Positions 8,179 to 15,909 of a DNA stretch of 64,000 nt are shown here, one piece after another. The notes below the pieces were generated by a model that searched no databases, was not told where the DNA came from, and saw only the letters and a list, made by a program, of their open reading frames with translations. This DNA comes from Kineosporia babensis (lineage in GTDB: Bacteria > Actinomycetota > Actinomycetes > Actinomycetales > Kineosporiaceae): positions 1 to 64,000 of the forward strand of contig NZ_JAJOMB010000014.1 of the NCBI RefSeq assembly GCF_021129305.1. Direction: 5' to 3'. Position 1 is the first letter of the stretch; every line of letters begins with the position of its first letter. A program made the translations under genes and the position numbers.

Positions 8179-8349
8179 ATGGCCAAGGCAGGAACCGTTC
8201 TGCGGCCGATCATCAAGCTCCGGTCCACCGCAGGTACCGGGTACACGTATGTGACCCGCAAGAACCGCCGCAACAACCCCGACCGCATGGTGCTGAAGAA
8301 GTACGACCCCGTCGTGCGCCGGCACGTCGACTTCCGTGAGGAGCGCTGA
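8179..8349 (+). CDS. rpmG2: 50S ribosomal protein L33, zinc-independent paralogue
   Basis: This 56-residue protein has the L33 signature '[20 protein letters not shown]' and ends '[15 protein letters not shown]'. There are no cysteines, so this is the zinc-free form. The ATG follows AAGGAGGA at 8163-8170. It is the first gene of a two-gene unit with rpsN2 behind a perfect Zur box. Confidence 0.95.
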   Translation: MAKAGTVLRPIIKLRSTAGTGYTYVTRKNRRNNPDRMVLKKYDPVVRRHVDFREER

Positions 8350-8352
8350 AGT

Positions 8353-8658
8353 TTGGCCAAGAAGAGCAAGATTGCCCGTGATCAGCAGCGCCGTGAGGTC
8401 GTCGCCCGCTACGCCGAGCGTCGCGCCGACCTCAAGCGTCGTTCGGTGAATCCCCATCTGAGCGAGGACGAGCGCGCCGAGGCCATGCGGGAACTGCACC
8501 GTCAGCCGCGCAACGCCTCGGCCACCCGGCTGCGCAACCGCGATGTGGCGGACGGGCGTCCCCGTGGGCATCTGACCAAGTTCGGCCTCTCCCGGGTCAG
8601 GTTCCGCGAGATGGCGCACCGGGGCGAGCTTCCCGGCGTCACGAAGTCGAGTTGGTGA
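8353..8658 (+). CDS. rpsN2: 30S ribosomal protein S14, zinc-independent (long) paralogue
   Basis: This 101-residue protein is the long S14 form, with N-terminal '[20 protein letters not shown]', '[16 protein letters not shown]' and '[19 protein letters not shown]'. The short zinc form carries CxxC-x(12)-CxxC; here no Cys is present. TTG at 8353 begins three bases after the rpmG2 stop, with GAGGAG inside the rpmG2 tail as the ribosome-binding site. Co-transcription with rpmG2 matches the layout known from mycobacteria and Streptomyces. Confidence 0.95.
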   Translation: MAKKSKIARDQQRREVVARYAERRADLKRRSVNPHLSEDERAEAMRELHRQPRNASATRLRNRDVADGRPRGHLTKFGLSRVRFREMAHRGELPGVTKSSW

Positions 8659-8712
8659 CCCTGTTCGCGGAACGTTGATGTGCTCACCGTGATGGCTGAA
8701 CAGGGTGAGAAT

Positions 8713-8736
8713 CCCGGCGGGCCGTAAACCGCCGGG
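8713..8736 (+). terminator. Hairpin terminator after rpsN2
   Basis: CCCGGCGG (8713-8720) and CCGCCGGG (8729-8736) form an eight-base-pair GC stem with an eight-base loop, 55 bases after the rpsN2 stop. The likely role is ending the rpmG2-rpsN2 transcript. Confidence 0.6.
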
Positions 8737-9052
8737 GCGGATGGCGTGGGGCCGTCGAGTGTCGAACTCGGCGGCCTCGCCCTCGTCCAGGGGTGCTCTC
8801 TCCGTCGATCGCCAGATCGACGAGGCCGGACGGGGCATGGAGTCACTCGTAGCCCTGTGGGGATGGTCGCCTTGGACGCTGGGCGGGACAGGTGGACCTG
8901 GGCCGTGCCACCGGCCTACCCGAGCGTCGTGCGCCCCCGAGGGCTGGCAACGCGGGCCGGCCGAGCAGGAGCCGGACCCGGCGATTGGGTCAGGGCGATG
9001 CGCGCGGTTGCATCGAGTACTGCTGTAGTGCCGAAGTCCGAACCGGTGAGCT
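8737..9052. other. Stretch without a recognised gene between rpsN2 and zur
   Basis: Open frames exist on both strands, but none has a ribosome-binding site, family resemblance or consistent codon use. The last bases lead into the zur promoter. Confidence 0.5.
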
Positions 9053-9067
9053 TGAGAACGATAATCA
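9053..9067. promoter_or_regulatory. Candidate Zur box upstream of zur
   Basis: TGAGAACGATAATCA matches 10 of 12 fixed positions of TGANAATNATTNTCA and is itself a good imperfect palindrome. It lies 51 bases before the zur start used here, so zur is probably autoregulated. Confidence 0.7.
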
Positions 9068-9118
9068 GATTCGTTAAATTGGAGTCTGGAGCACGGGATG
9101 TTGCTTCCCAGTAGATGA

Positions 9119-9559
9119 ATGTGGGAGGTGCGTTGGCCGGTGCGGGGATCTCACCGCGGCACCAGGCAGAGCGAACTCGTCCGTAAGGCTCTGGCCGATT
9201 CTGCGGGTTTCGTGAGCGCTCAGGCGTTGTTCGCCGAGCTGCGTTCAAGCGGCGACAACATCAGTCTTTCGACGGTCTACCGGCAGTTGCAGGTGCTCGT
9301 CACCGCTGCCGAGGCCGATGTCATTCACGATCCGAACGGGCAGAGTCTCTATCGGTTCTGCGGTCTGGCGCACACGGGCCGTAAGCACCATCATCTGGTC
9401 TGCCGGAGCTGTGCCCGCTCGGCCGAGATCGACAGTGGCGTGCCGGAGGAGTGGATCGAGGCAGTGGCCTCGGAGCACGGCTACCGTGAGGTCGACTGGA
9501 CGCTGGAGATTTTCGGGATCTGCCCCCGTTGCCCGGACGACGGCAGAGCTTCCGCCTGA
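9119..9559 (+). CDS. zur: Fur-family zinc uptake regulator Zur
   Basis: This is a Fur-type repressor with winged helix 'ISLSTVYRQLQVLV' near residue 50 and the metal-rich dimerisation domain. A histidine cluster 'GRKHHHLVCRSCARSAEID' supplies regulatory-site ligands and the first structural CxxC; the second CxxC is 'GICPRCPDD' at the end. These match the structural Zn(Cys)4 site of Zur/Fur. Zur rather than Fur is preferred because the gene sits among zinc-free ribosomal protein genes and carries its own Zur box. ATG at 9119 gives 146 residues; an in-frame GTG at 9140, better placed for the GGAGG at 9124-9128, would give 139. The zinc-bound protein should repress the boxed operons listed here. 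Confidence 0.92.
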   Translation: MWEVRWPVRGSHRGTRQSELVRKALADSAGFVSAQALFAELRSSGDNISLSTVYRQLQVLVTAAEADVIHDPNGQSLYRFCGLAHTGRKHHHLVCRSCARSAEIDSGVPEEWIEAVASEHGYREVDWTLEIFGICPRCPDDGRASA

Positions 9560-9614
9560 AAGCGGTTGTCACAGGCCTGATACCTGGCGCCTGCTGCTCG
9601 TGTTGGATCACGGT

Positions 9615-9645
9615 GCGGTGTACGGGCGCTCTGCCCGTACACCGC
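9615..9645. terminator. Bidirectional hairpin terminator between zur and the methyltransferase
   Basis: Thirteen-base perfect inverted repeat GCGGTGTACGGGC (9615-9627) and GCCCGTACACCGC (9633-9645) with a five-base loop, between two convergent genes. Confidence 0.75.
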
Positions 9646-9651
9646 GAACGT

Positions 9652-10386
9652 TCAGTGCGTGATGAGGTAAAGCCCGCCCGGGGCTGCAGGTTCGTGCAAT
9701 TTCAGGCCGGCCTCGGAGAGTTCGGCAGCCACCTCGTCCGGGGAGAACAGGTGCCACTCGTACCGCACGGTGGTCTCGGAGATGACCGTCTCGCCCTCGC
9801 GCACCTGGTAGTCCATCTGCCACTCCAGCACCCGCGGCGCGATCACCCGGGCCTGCGCGGTGCCGCCGTGCTGACGTTCGCCGAGCGTGATCGCTGCCAT
9901 GTCGAAGGGCGGGATCGCCTCGTCGGTGAACGGTGGCGAAAGGTCGATCACCGCGCGACCTTCGGCCGCCAGACTCGAGGCGAGCCGGTGCCAGGCCGTG
10001 CGCCGGTCGTCCGGGGGCAGGTGTCCCAGAACATTGAGGGCGACCATGCCACTGATGGTCTCCGGCCACGGCGTGCTCAGCAGGTCGGTGGCCGCCACCG
10101 TGACCCGGGCGGCCAGATCGGGGTCGCTGACCACCATGGACAGCAGGGCCGTCCGCAGACCGCGGTCGGGCTCGATCGCCAGAACCCTGGCCTCTGGCAA
10201 GGTTTGGGCGATCGTCCTGGTTGCCGGCCCGGCTCCCGCGCCGACGTCCAGCACCGGGCCGGATGTGGCGTCCAGTCCGTCGAGTGCGCGCGCGAGCGCT
10301 GGTCCGAGACTGCCCCAGGCGGGAGTCATCAGGACGGCGACGTGTTCTCCGGACAGGTCGTAAAGGCCCTGGTGTTTGTCTGTCAT
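9652..10386 (-). CDS. Class I SAM-dependent methyltransferase divergent from the flavin oxidoreductase
   Basis: This 244-residue protein has SAM motif I 'VLDVGAGAGPATRTIAQ' near residue 45, acidic 'VLAIEPDRGLR' near 68 and 'ALNVLGHLPPDDRR' near 119. The C-terminal half is the lid/substrate region ('MDYQVREGETVISETTVRYE'). The start codon lies 19 bases from a Zur box that is equally far from the divergent oxidoreductase. This arrangement suggests joint induction during zinc starvation. The methyl acceptor is unknown. Candidates are the metallophore, or a thiol of it or of a small-molecule zinc ligand, by analogy with thiol methyltransferases paired with dithiol oxidases. Confidence 0.8.
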   Translation of the reverse strand: MTDKHQGLYDLSGEHVAVLMTPAWGSLGPALARALDGLDATSGPVLDVGAGAGPATRTIAQTLPEARVLAIEPDRGLRTALLSMVVSDPDLAARVTVAATDLLSTPWPETISGMVALNVLGHLPPDDRRTAWHRLASSLAAEGRAVIDLSPPFTDEAIPPFDMAAITLGERQHGGTAQARVIAPRVLEWQMDYQVREGETVISETTVRYEWHLFSPDEVAAELSEAGLKLHEPAAPGGLYLITH

Positions 10387-10405
10387 GCAGGGGAATATAC
10401 CTAGG

Positions 10406-10420
10406 TGAGAATGATACTCA
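10406..10420. promoter_or_regulatory. Candidate Zur box in the oxidoreductase/methyltransferase divergent promoter
   Basis: TGAGAATGATACTCA matches 11 of 12 fixed positions of TGANAATNATTNTCA. It is centred in the 53-base gap and lies 19 bases from each start codon. Confidence 0.78.
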
Positions 10421-10439
10421 TAACGCGAGATGGGGAGAG

Positions 10440-11363
10440 ATGAACGACGTCATCATCATCGGCGGCGGGGCAGCCGGGCTCAGCGCAGCACTCGTCCTGG
10501 GGCGTCAGCAGCGCCAGGTCGTGCTGGTCGACAGCGGCCGGCCGCGTAACACCCCGGCCACCGAGATGCACATGTATCTCGGGCGGGACGGCAAGCCCCC
10601 CGCACAGTTGCTGGCCGACGGCCGGGACGAAGTGGCGGCACATCCCAACGTCTCCCAGGTGAAGGGCCGGGTCAGCGCGGTGGCGGGCTCGATCGACGAC
10701 TTCTCGGTCGAACTGGAGGACGGAACCCGGCTCCAGGCGGCACGGTTGCTGTTCACCAGCGGTCTGAGCGACATCCCGATCGAGATCCCCGGGGTGACTG
10801 AGCGCTGGGGAGTCAGCGTGGTGCACTGCCCGTTCTGCCATGGGTACGAAAGCAAGGGGCGGAGCATCGCGGTCCTCGGCGGTGGCGGAAACGCGATGAT
10901 GGCCGCCTACATCGCGGACCGGTTCAGTGCCGACGTGGTGTTGTGCACGCATGGCCCGGCGGACTACCCGGCGGCGGTGGGAGAGGCGCTGGCAGCTCGT
11001 GGAGTCCGGGTCATCGAGACCCCTGTTGCCGGTCTCGAAGGTGAAACCGACAGCCTGAAGCTGACCTTCGACGACGGGACCGTTCTGGACCGGCAGCTCG
11101 TCTTCCACCAGGCGCCGACCCGGCCCAACACCGAGCTCGCCGCCTCGCTCGGCTGTGAGCTGCTGGAGGACGGTGCGGTGAAGATCGACGAGTTCTACGC
11201 CACCAGTGTGCCCGGCGTGTTCGCGGCCGGGGACGCCGCCCACTTGGCCGCCGTGCCCGCGCCAGTCACCCTGGTCTCGGCCGCGGCCGCCGGTGGGGTG
11301 CAGGCCGCTGTCTGGATGGACATGAACCTGTTCCGCTCGCGGCTGCCGGTCGAGCTGGGCTGA
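10440..11363 (+). CDS. Thioredoxin-reductase-like FAD oxidoreductase with CPFC motif (GliT/HlmI-like)
   Basis: This 307-residue flavoprotein has the FAD-binding 'IIIGGGAAGLSAALVLG' at the N-terminus, a redox motif 'VVHCPFCHGYE' near residue 130, a second glycine-rich motif 'IAVLGGGGNAMMAAYIAD', and the C-terminal FAD motif 'GVFAAGDAAH'. The overall layout is that of TrxB, but the CPxCHGYE context is typical of the dithiol oxidase branch (gliotoxin GliT, holomycin HlmI) that uses oxygen to close disulfides. Which branch applies cannot be decided without alignment. ATG at 10440 follows GGGGAGAG. It is Zur-boxed and convergent with the tandem methyltransferase. It may act on a thiol of the metallophore or in redox control of Cys ligands during zinc limitation. 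Confidence 0.82.
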   Translation: MNDVIIIGGGAAGLSAALVLGRQQRQVVLVDSGRPRNTPATEMHMYLGRDGKPPAQLLADGRDEVAAHPNVSQVKGRVSAVAGSIDDFSVELEDGTRLQAARLLFTSGLSDIPIEIPGVTERWGVSVVHCPFCHGYESKGRSIAVLGGGGNAMMAAYIADRFSADVVLCTHGPADYPAAVGEALAARGVRVIETPVAGLEGETDSLKLTFDDGTVLDRQLVFHQAPTRPNTELAASLGCELLEDGAVKIDEFYATSVPGVFAAGDAAHLAAVPAPVTLVSAAAAGGVQAAVWMDMNLFRSRLPVELG

Positions 11364-11368
11364 CGCTG

Positions 11369-11404
11369 TTCCCGGTGCCCGGTCGGATGGCCGGGCACCG
11401 GGAA
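11369..11404. terminator. Bidirectional hairpin terminator between the oxidoreductase and the tandem methyltransferase
   Basis: A perfect 14-base-pair stem TTCCCGGTGCCCGG / CCGGGCACCGGGAA with an eight-base loop separates two convergent genes. It probably ends both the oxidoreductase transcript and the long leftward biosynthetic operon. Confidence 0.82.
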
Positions 11405-11408
11405 GCGG

Positions 11409-13730
11409 TCACAGCCGGCAGGCCACCACCAGTTGCTGGCCGACCGCCGAGAGCGGGGTTCCCGGTTCCGGCACTGTGCTGAGCGAACGGAAACCGGCTT
11501 CGGCCAGTGCATGCCGGCACCCGTCGGGGCTGAGGAACACCGATCCTCCGGCCCGGGCGTCACTTTCCCCGGGCGGGGGCGTGTCGTCGCGCGGCGAGAG
11601 CAGGAACTGCATGGTGGCCAGAACCATCAGGTGCTCGCGAGTCGCCTCGGCCACGACCAGCAGCCCACCGGGGGCCAGCAGGGGCTGGATGTAGCGCAGT
11701 GATGCGCCGATGTCCTGGGCACAGTGCAGCACGTTCGCGGCGAGCACCACGTCGCTGCCGCCGGCGACGGCGCCCTGCTGCACCAGGTCGCGGTCGACGT
11801 CGAGCAGGGTGGTGCGGATCCGCTCGCCCCAGCGCTCCTGTGCCGCCTGGGTGAAGAAGCGTGAGATGTCACTGAAGCAGTAGTCCACGGAGTGGCCCTC
11901 GAGCCCGTCCAGGGCGGCCTCGGTGCCCCCGCCCGCTCCGCCACCCAGTTCCAGCACCCGCAGCGGACCACCTCGGGTGGCAGCGGCCTGGGCGAGCACG
12001 GATCCGGTTGCTCCGTGCAGGTATCCGTTGCTCAGGTTGCGCCGGTCCTTGTCCAGGGACCTGGCCATGTCGCCGTCAGGGAACAGCATGGCCTGCGCCG
12101 GGATCTCGTCCGAAAGCAGTTCCGGCAGGTGTTGCAGGGCGGTGCGGTAGAAGGTGGCCATCCCGGCGGGGTAGCCCAGCGCCGCGCAGGCGCGATCCAG
12201 CAGGGGGCCTTCCGGCTCCAGCATGGCCCGGTCGCGGGCCTGGGGCCCGGCCAGCACACTTTCCCAGCGCCGCAGGATCCACTCGTGCCGGGGCGCCACC
12301 TTGGGCCGCCCCTGGGCGAGGACTCGCTGCATGGCCTGCCGGGCGATGGCGTCGAGCTGATCGATGGCCGTCGGAATCCGCGACAGTGCCTCGTGCGTGA
12401 CGGGGATCCCGTCGCCACCGAGCGCGGTGCGTCCGGCCAGGTCAGCGGCCTGCACCGCGGCCCTGGTCGCCGCAGCGGAATGACCCGCGCCGGAGGGCAC
12501 GTGCACGGTGATGCCGGCCGGGCGGCCGTGTCCCGCCCTGCGCAGCTCGCGGCGGGCCGTCTCCAGAGCGCGGACGCGGGCGAAGGCGGCCAGCGGTTCG
12601 TGGGCCTGTCCCTGGGCGGCGAGCGCGCTGGGGGGCAGGGCGGCGGCAGCAACCGGGAGGGCCAGGCTCAGATGCCGGGGTGACCAGGGATCAAGGCCTA
12701 CGGCGGCGTCCCGGCCGTTCAGGGCTTGGCGCAGGTCCAGCCCGCGGATCGCGTCCGGCTCCGCCGACAGCGGCCGGTGCGGGATGCCGACCACCCGCAC
12801 CGGGCCGGTCAGCTGGGCCAGCGTCGCCGGGTCGGGTCGGCCCAGCTCCTCCCAGCTGCGCTGGGGGACGTCCGGCGAGGGGCTGTCGCCGACCCGGAAG
12901 ACCACGTCGTAGCGGTATCGGGTGAGTTCGTTGTCCGCGCTCAGGGTCTTGGCGAAGAAGGACAGCGTCACCGGCCGGGAAGCGGCGGCGGCCACCGCGG
13001 CCAGGGTGGCCGGGTCGTACAGGAGTTCCTCGTCCGCCTCAGCCGGATTCCCCGACCAGGCGGCCCAGTCCTCGTGCAGCCCGCTGTGCCGGATGTCGCC
13101 CAGCACCAGCGTGCCGCCTACCGGCAGCAGGTCGAGTGCGTCGTGCACGACGCCGGACAGGTAACTGACGTCCGGAAAGCACTGGCTCACCGAATTGATC
13201 AGGACACAGTCCGGCTGCAGCGCCTTCACGGCCGCACGGACCTGGGGGAGCCCGGTCTCATGGGCTGAGGCCTGCAGCACCTCGACCCCGGGCAGCCCGG
13301 CGGCGCGGTGCCGCTCGACCACGTCTGCGGCCACGTCCAGGCCCAGGTAGCCCTTCACCACCGGGGCCAGACGTCGCAGCAGCATCCCGCTGCCGCAGCC
13401 GATCTCCAGCACCCGGGTGGCCCCGGTGGACAGGACCAGTTCCGCGGTCCGGTCCGCCCACTCGCTCATCACCTCGGCCGGCAGCGGCTCACCGGTGTCG
13501 CTGGCCCGCCACCCGACAGTCTCCGCCGGTGGTGCTCCACCGACTTCCTGGTAAGTCCAGTCGTAGACCTCGGTCCAGTGGCCCAGATGATCGGCGACCA
13601 GCTCACCGGGCGCCGGACGGGCAGCCAGGACAGCCGGATCCAGGTGAATCTGCCAGTTTTCCCCGTCCTGGGTGACCTGCCGGAACCAGGGGTGAACCAT
13701 CTCTGCGCCGGTCTGGTCAGTGGTACTCAT
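11409..13730 (-). CDS. Stand-alone tandem methyltransferase (NRPS-type MT + PKS-type MT)
   Basis: This 773-residue protein consists of two different SAM methyltransferases. Residues about 45-300 look like the MT insert of NRPS modules: 'GHWTEVYDWTYQEV', a 'GWRASDTGEPLPAEVM' element, and SAM motif 'VLEIGCGSGMLLRRL'. Residues about 480-770 look like a PKS-type C-methyltransferase: 'WILRRWESVLAG', 'AMLFPDGDMARSL', SAM motif 'VLELGGGAGGGTEA', and 'LAANVLHCAQDI'. In yersiniabactin HMWP1 two such domains are embedded, one in the PKS module and one in the last NRPS module; the HMWP1-like protein here (18418-24843) has neither. I infer that this protein supplies both methylations in trans. It is the last gene of the biosynthetic operon; its start overlaps the preceding ATPase by four bases. 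Confidence 0.85.
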   Translation of the reverse strand: MSTTDQTGAEMVHPWFRQVTQDGENWQIHLDPAVLAARPAPGELVADHLGHWTEVYDWTYQEVGGAPPAETVGWRASDTGEPLPAEVMSEWADRTAELVLSTGATRVLEIGCGSGMLLRRLAPVVKGYLGLDVAADVVERHRAAGLPGVEVLQASAHETGLPQVRAAVKALQPDCVLINSVSQCFPDVSYLSGVVHDALDLLPVGGTLVLGDIRHSGLHEDWAAWSGNPAEADEELLYDPATLAAVAAAASRPVTLSFFAKTLSADNELTRYRYDVVFRVGDSPSPDVPQRSWEELGRPDPATLAQLTGPVRVVGIPHRPLSAEPDAIRGLDLRQALNGRDAAVGLDPWSPRHLSLALPVAAAALPPSALAAQGQAHEPLAAFARVRALETARRELRRAGHGRPAGITVHVPSGAGHSAAATRAAVQAADLAGRTALGGDGIPVTHEALSRIPTAIDQLDAIARQAMQRVLAQGRPKVAPRHEWILRRWESVLAGPQARDRAMLEPEGPLLDRACAALGYPAGMATFYRTALQHLPELLSDEIPAQAMLFPDGDMARSLDKDRRNLSNGYLHGATGSVLAQAAATRGGPLRVLELGGGAGGGTEAALDGLEGHSVDYCFSDISRFFTQAAQERWGERIRTTLLDVDRDLVQQGAVAGGSDVVLAANVLHCAQDIGASLRYIQPLLAPGGLLVVAEATREHLMVLATMQFLLSPRDDTPPPGESDARAGGSVFLSPDGCRHALAEAGFRSLSTVPEPGTPLSAVGQQLVVACRL

Positions 13731-15115
13731 ACAGCTCCCTTTTCTGTGCGGATCAGTGTTCCGTCGGCCAGGTGCAGCACACGGTCGGCGCGGTCGAGAA
13801 CGGCCGGGGAGTGAGTGACGGCGAGGATCGCCGGGCGGGTACCGGTGCCGTGGCGGCCCTCGCGCAGATCGCCGAGCAGGTCGAGAATCCGCTCGGCCGT
13901 CACCGCGTCCAGCGAGGCCGTCACCTCGTCCGCCAGCAGGATCTGCGGTCGCCCGGCCAGGGCACGGGCCAGCGACACCCGCTGACGCTGACCCCCGGAC
14001 AGTTGCCCGGGCCTGCGTTCCAGCACCTCCTCGGCGCGCAGCCCGACGGCTGCGAGCAACTCGCGCGCCTCGGCGCGGGCAGCGTGACGGTCCAGGCCGC
14101 GCAGCGTGCCCAGCGGCCTGAGCAGGGCGTCGCCGGCGCGGCGGGCCGGATTCAGCGAAGCAGCGGGATCCTGGGCCACGAGCGCGATCCGGCCCGGATC
14201 GGCGCGTTCACGCACCGGCCAGGGCAGAACCTCCCCGGCCGTCCACGCGGTGCCGGCCCAGGGCAGATGCAGCCCGGCCAGCGCTCGCAGTAGCGTCGAC
14301 TTCCCGCTGCCGGAAACCCCGCGCACCGCAACGAACTCACCAGGCTGCAGCTCCAGCTGGGCGTCGTTCAGAAGCGGCGGCGAGATCGGGTGCCCCAGCC
14401 GCAGGTTTGTCACGGTCAGGGCAGCCACCGCACTGTCCGGCCGAGGCCGGTTCTGCGGGCCTGGCTCTGGTGCAACAGGGATTTCGCCGACCCGGACCAC
14501 GGCGTCGGCCAGACGCCCGGCCAGGGCCTCGTCGTGGGTGACGAGCAGCGTGGCCATGCGCCCGGACCGGGCGCGTTCGCGGACCAGGTCCGCGACCAGT
14601 TCCAGCGTGCCCGGATCCAGCGCGCTGGTCGGCTCGTCGAGGACGAGCAGGTCCGGGTCTGCGGCGATCGCCCTGGCCAGGGCCACCCGCTGGGCCTGGC
14701 CACCCGAGAGCTGGTGCGGCCGTAGCTGCCGCACGCGCTGCGGATCCAGGCCGACCACGTGCAGCGCAGCGCTCACGTCGCCACCGAGTTCGCCCACGAT
14801 GCGCGCCACCGGCCAGGCCGGGTGCAGCGAACCGCGGGCGTCCTGGGCGACGTATCCGACGTGCGAGCGACGCCATGCGGCGCTTCGGGCGGGCCGGGGC
14901 TGCCCGTCCCACTCGATGCTGCCGCTTTCCAGGCGCAGCCCGGCCGGCAAAGTCCCCAGGGCAGCCAGCAACGCAGTGGTCTTGCCTGCTCCCGAAGGGC
15001 CCAGCAGGGCGACGATCGCGCCGCGGGGCACGCTCAGACCGAAATTGTGGACGATGGTGCGGCCCGTGGTGCTGCGCACCGACAGCGAGCGCACCCGCAG
15101 TCCGGAGCGGTTCAT
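13727..15115 (-). CDS. Fused double ATP-binding protein of an Opp/Nik-type ABC importer
   Basis: This 462-residue protein carries two ATPase domains. The first has Walker A 'GPSGAGKTT' near residue 38 and signature '[14 protein letters not shown]'; the second has 'GVSGSGKST' near 265 and '[14 protein letters not shown]'. Each has a Walker B ('DLLVLDEP', 'QILLADEV'). This corresponds to fused DppD/DppF-type (or CntD/CntF-type) subunits. ATG at 15115 overlaps the stop of the upstream permease; the frame is open further upstream only as a shadow of the permease gene. It energises the importer encoded by the three genes before it. Confidence 0.9.
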   Translation of the reverse strand: MNRSGLRVRSLSVRSTTGRTIVHNFGLSVPRGAIVALLGPSGAGKTTALLAALGTLPAGLRLESGSIEWDGQPRPARSAAWRRSHVGYVAQDARGSLHPAWPVARIVGELGGDVSAALHVVGLDPQRVRQLRPHQLSGGQAQRVALARAIAADPDLLVLDEPTSALDPGTLELVADLVRERARSGRMATLLVTHDEALAGRLADAVVRVGEIPVAPEPGPQNRPRPDSAVAALTVTNLRLGHPISPPLLNDAQLELQPGEFVAVRGVSGSGKSTLLRALAGLHLPWAGTAWTAGEVLPWPVRERADPGRIALVAQDPAASLNPARRAGDALLRPLGTLRGLDRHAARAEARELLAAVGLRAEEVLERRPGQLSGGQRQRVSLARALAGRPQILLADEVTASLDAVTAERILDLLGDLREGRHGTGTRPAILAVTHSPAVLDRADRVLHLADGTLIRTEKGAV

Positions 15116-15909
15116 CGCTGGGCCTGCCGGGCGGCGAAGGCGATCACGAGCGCCAGCACGGTCAGGGCGAAGGCCGGCGCGAGCACGGCGGCCGGGTTCA
15201 GCGGCATCCCGGTGAGGTTCTCGCGCAGCATGACCGCCCAGTCGGACGAGGGCGGGGCCGGCCCGTGGCCGAGCACGGCCAGAGCGGTCGCGAGCTGCAG
15301 GGCCAGCACGGCCCGGATGCCGAGGTCGGCGCTCAGCAACCCGCGATGGGCCGGGACGACCTCGCGCAGCAGGACCGTGAGGGTCGGTTCGCCGCGGCTC
15401 AGGGCCGCTTCGACGTAACCGGTGTGGCGGGCGTTGCGAGTCGCGTCGGCCACGACCCGCAGGGTGAGCGGCGCCCCGCCGAGCACCGTCGCGACGATCA
15501 CTGGCCAGGGCACCGGGACCGCCACCGCGATCACGAGCGCGACCAGGAGCAGAGGGAGCGCGAGCAGAAGATCGGCACCGGCGGCCACGGCCGAGCCCAC
15601 CCGGCTGCGGCTCCAGCCGGCCCAGAGCCCGATCACGGCACCACAGGACGTGGCGATGAGCGCGGCGGCCCCGGCCACCAGCGCCAGTTCCCGGCCACCG
15701 TGCAGCGTACGGGCCAGGACGTCCCGGCCCAGAGCGTCCGCACCGAGCGGGTGTTCGCCCGAGGGCGGGGACCAGGGCCGGGTGAGCGTCTGGGCCGGAT
15801 CGACGTCGGTCAGCCACCCACCGCACAAGGCGAGCACCAGGACGGCCGCGGCCGCCCCGGCCGGCGCCCAACGGACGAGCAGGCCCGATCGACGGGCAGT
15901 AGGGCTCAC
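15112..15909 (-). CDS. ABC transporter permease, DppC/NikC-like
   Basis: This 265-residue membrane protein has about six hydrophobic spans. It carries the N-terminal 'GEHPLGADALGRDVLAR' element that is a hallmark of DppC/NikC/CntC-type permeases, and an EAA-like loop near 'EAALSRGEPTLTVLLREVVP'. Its start overlaps the stop of the other permease by four bases and its stop overlaps the ATPase start. It is part of the Opp/Nik-type importer in the metallophore operon. Confidence 0.88.
   Translation of the reverse strand: MSPTARRSGLLVRWAPAGAAAAVLVLALCGGWLTDVDPAQTLTRPWSPPSGEHPLGADALGRDVLARTLHGGRELALVAGAAALIATSCGAVIGLWAGWSRSRVGSAVAAGADLLLALPLLLVALVIAVAVPVPWPVIVATVLGGAPLTLRVVADATRNARHTGYVEAALSRGEPTLTVLLREVVPAHRGLLSADLGIRAVLALQLATALAVLGHGPAPPSSDWAVMLRENLTGMPLNPAAVLAPAFALTVLALVIAFAARQAQR

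Noticed and set aside
8659-9052. A small protein gene between rpsN2 and zur
   Set aside because: Several overlapping frames exist on both strands, but none has a ribosome-binding site or conserved-looking sequence.
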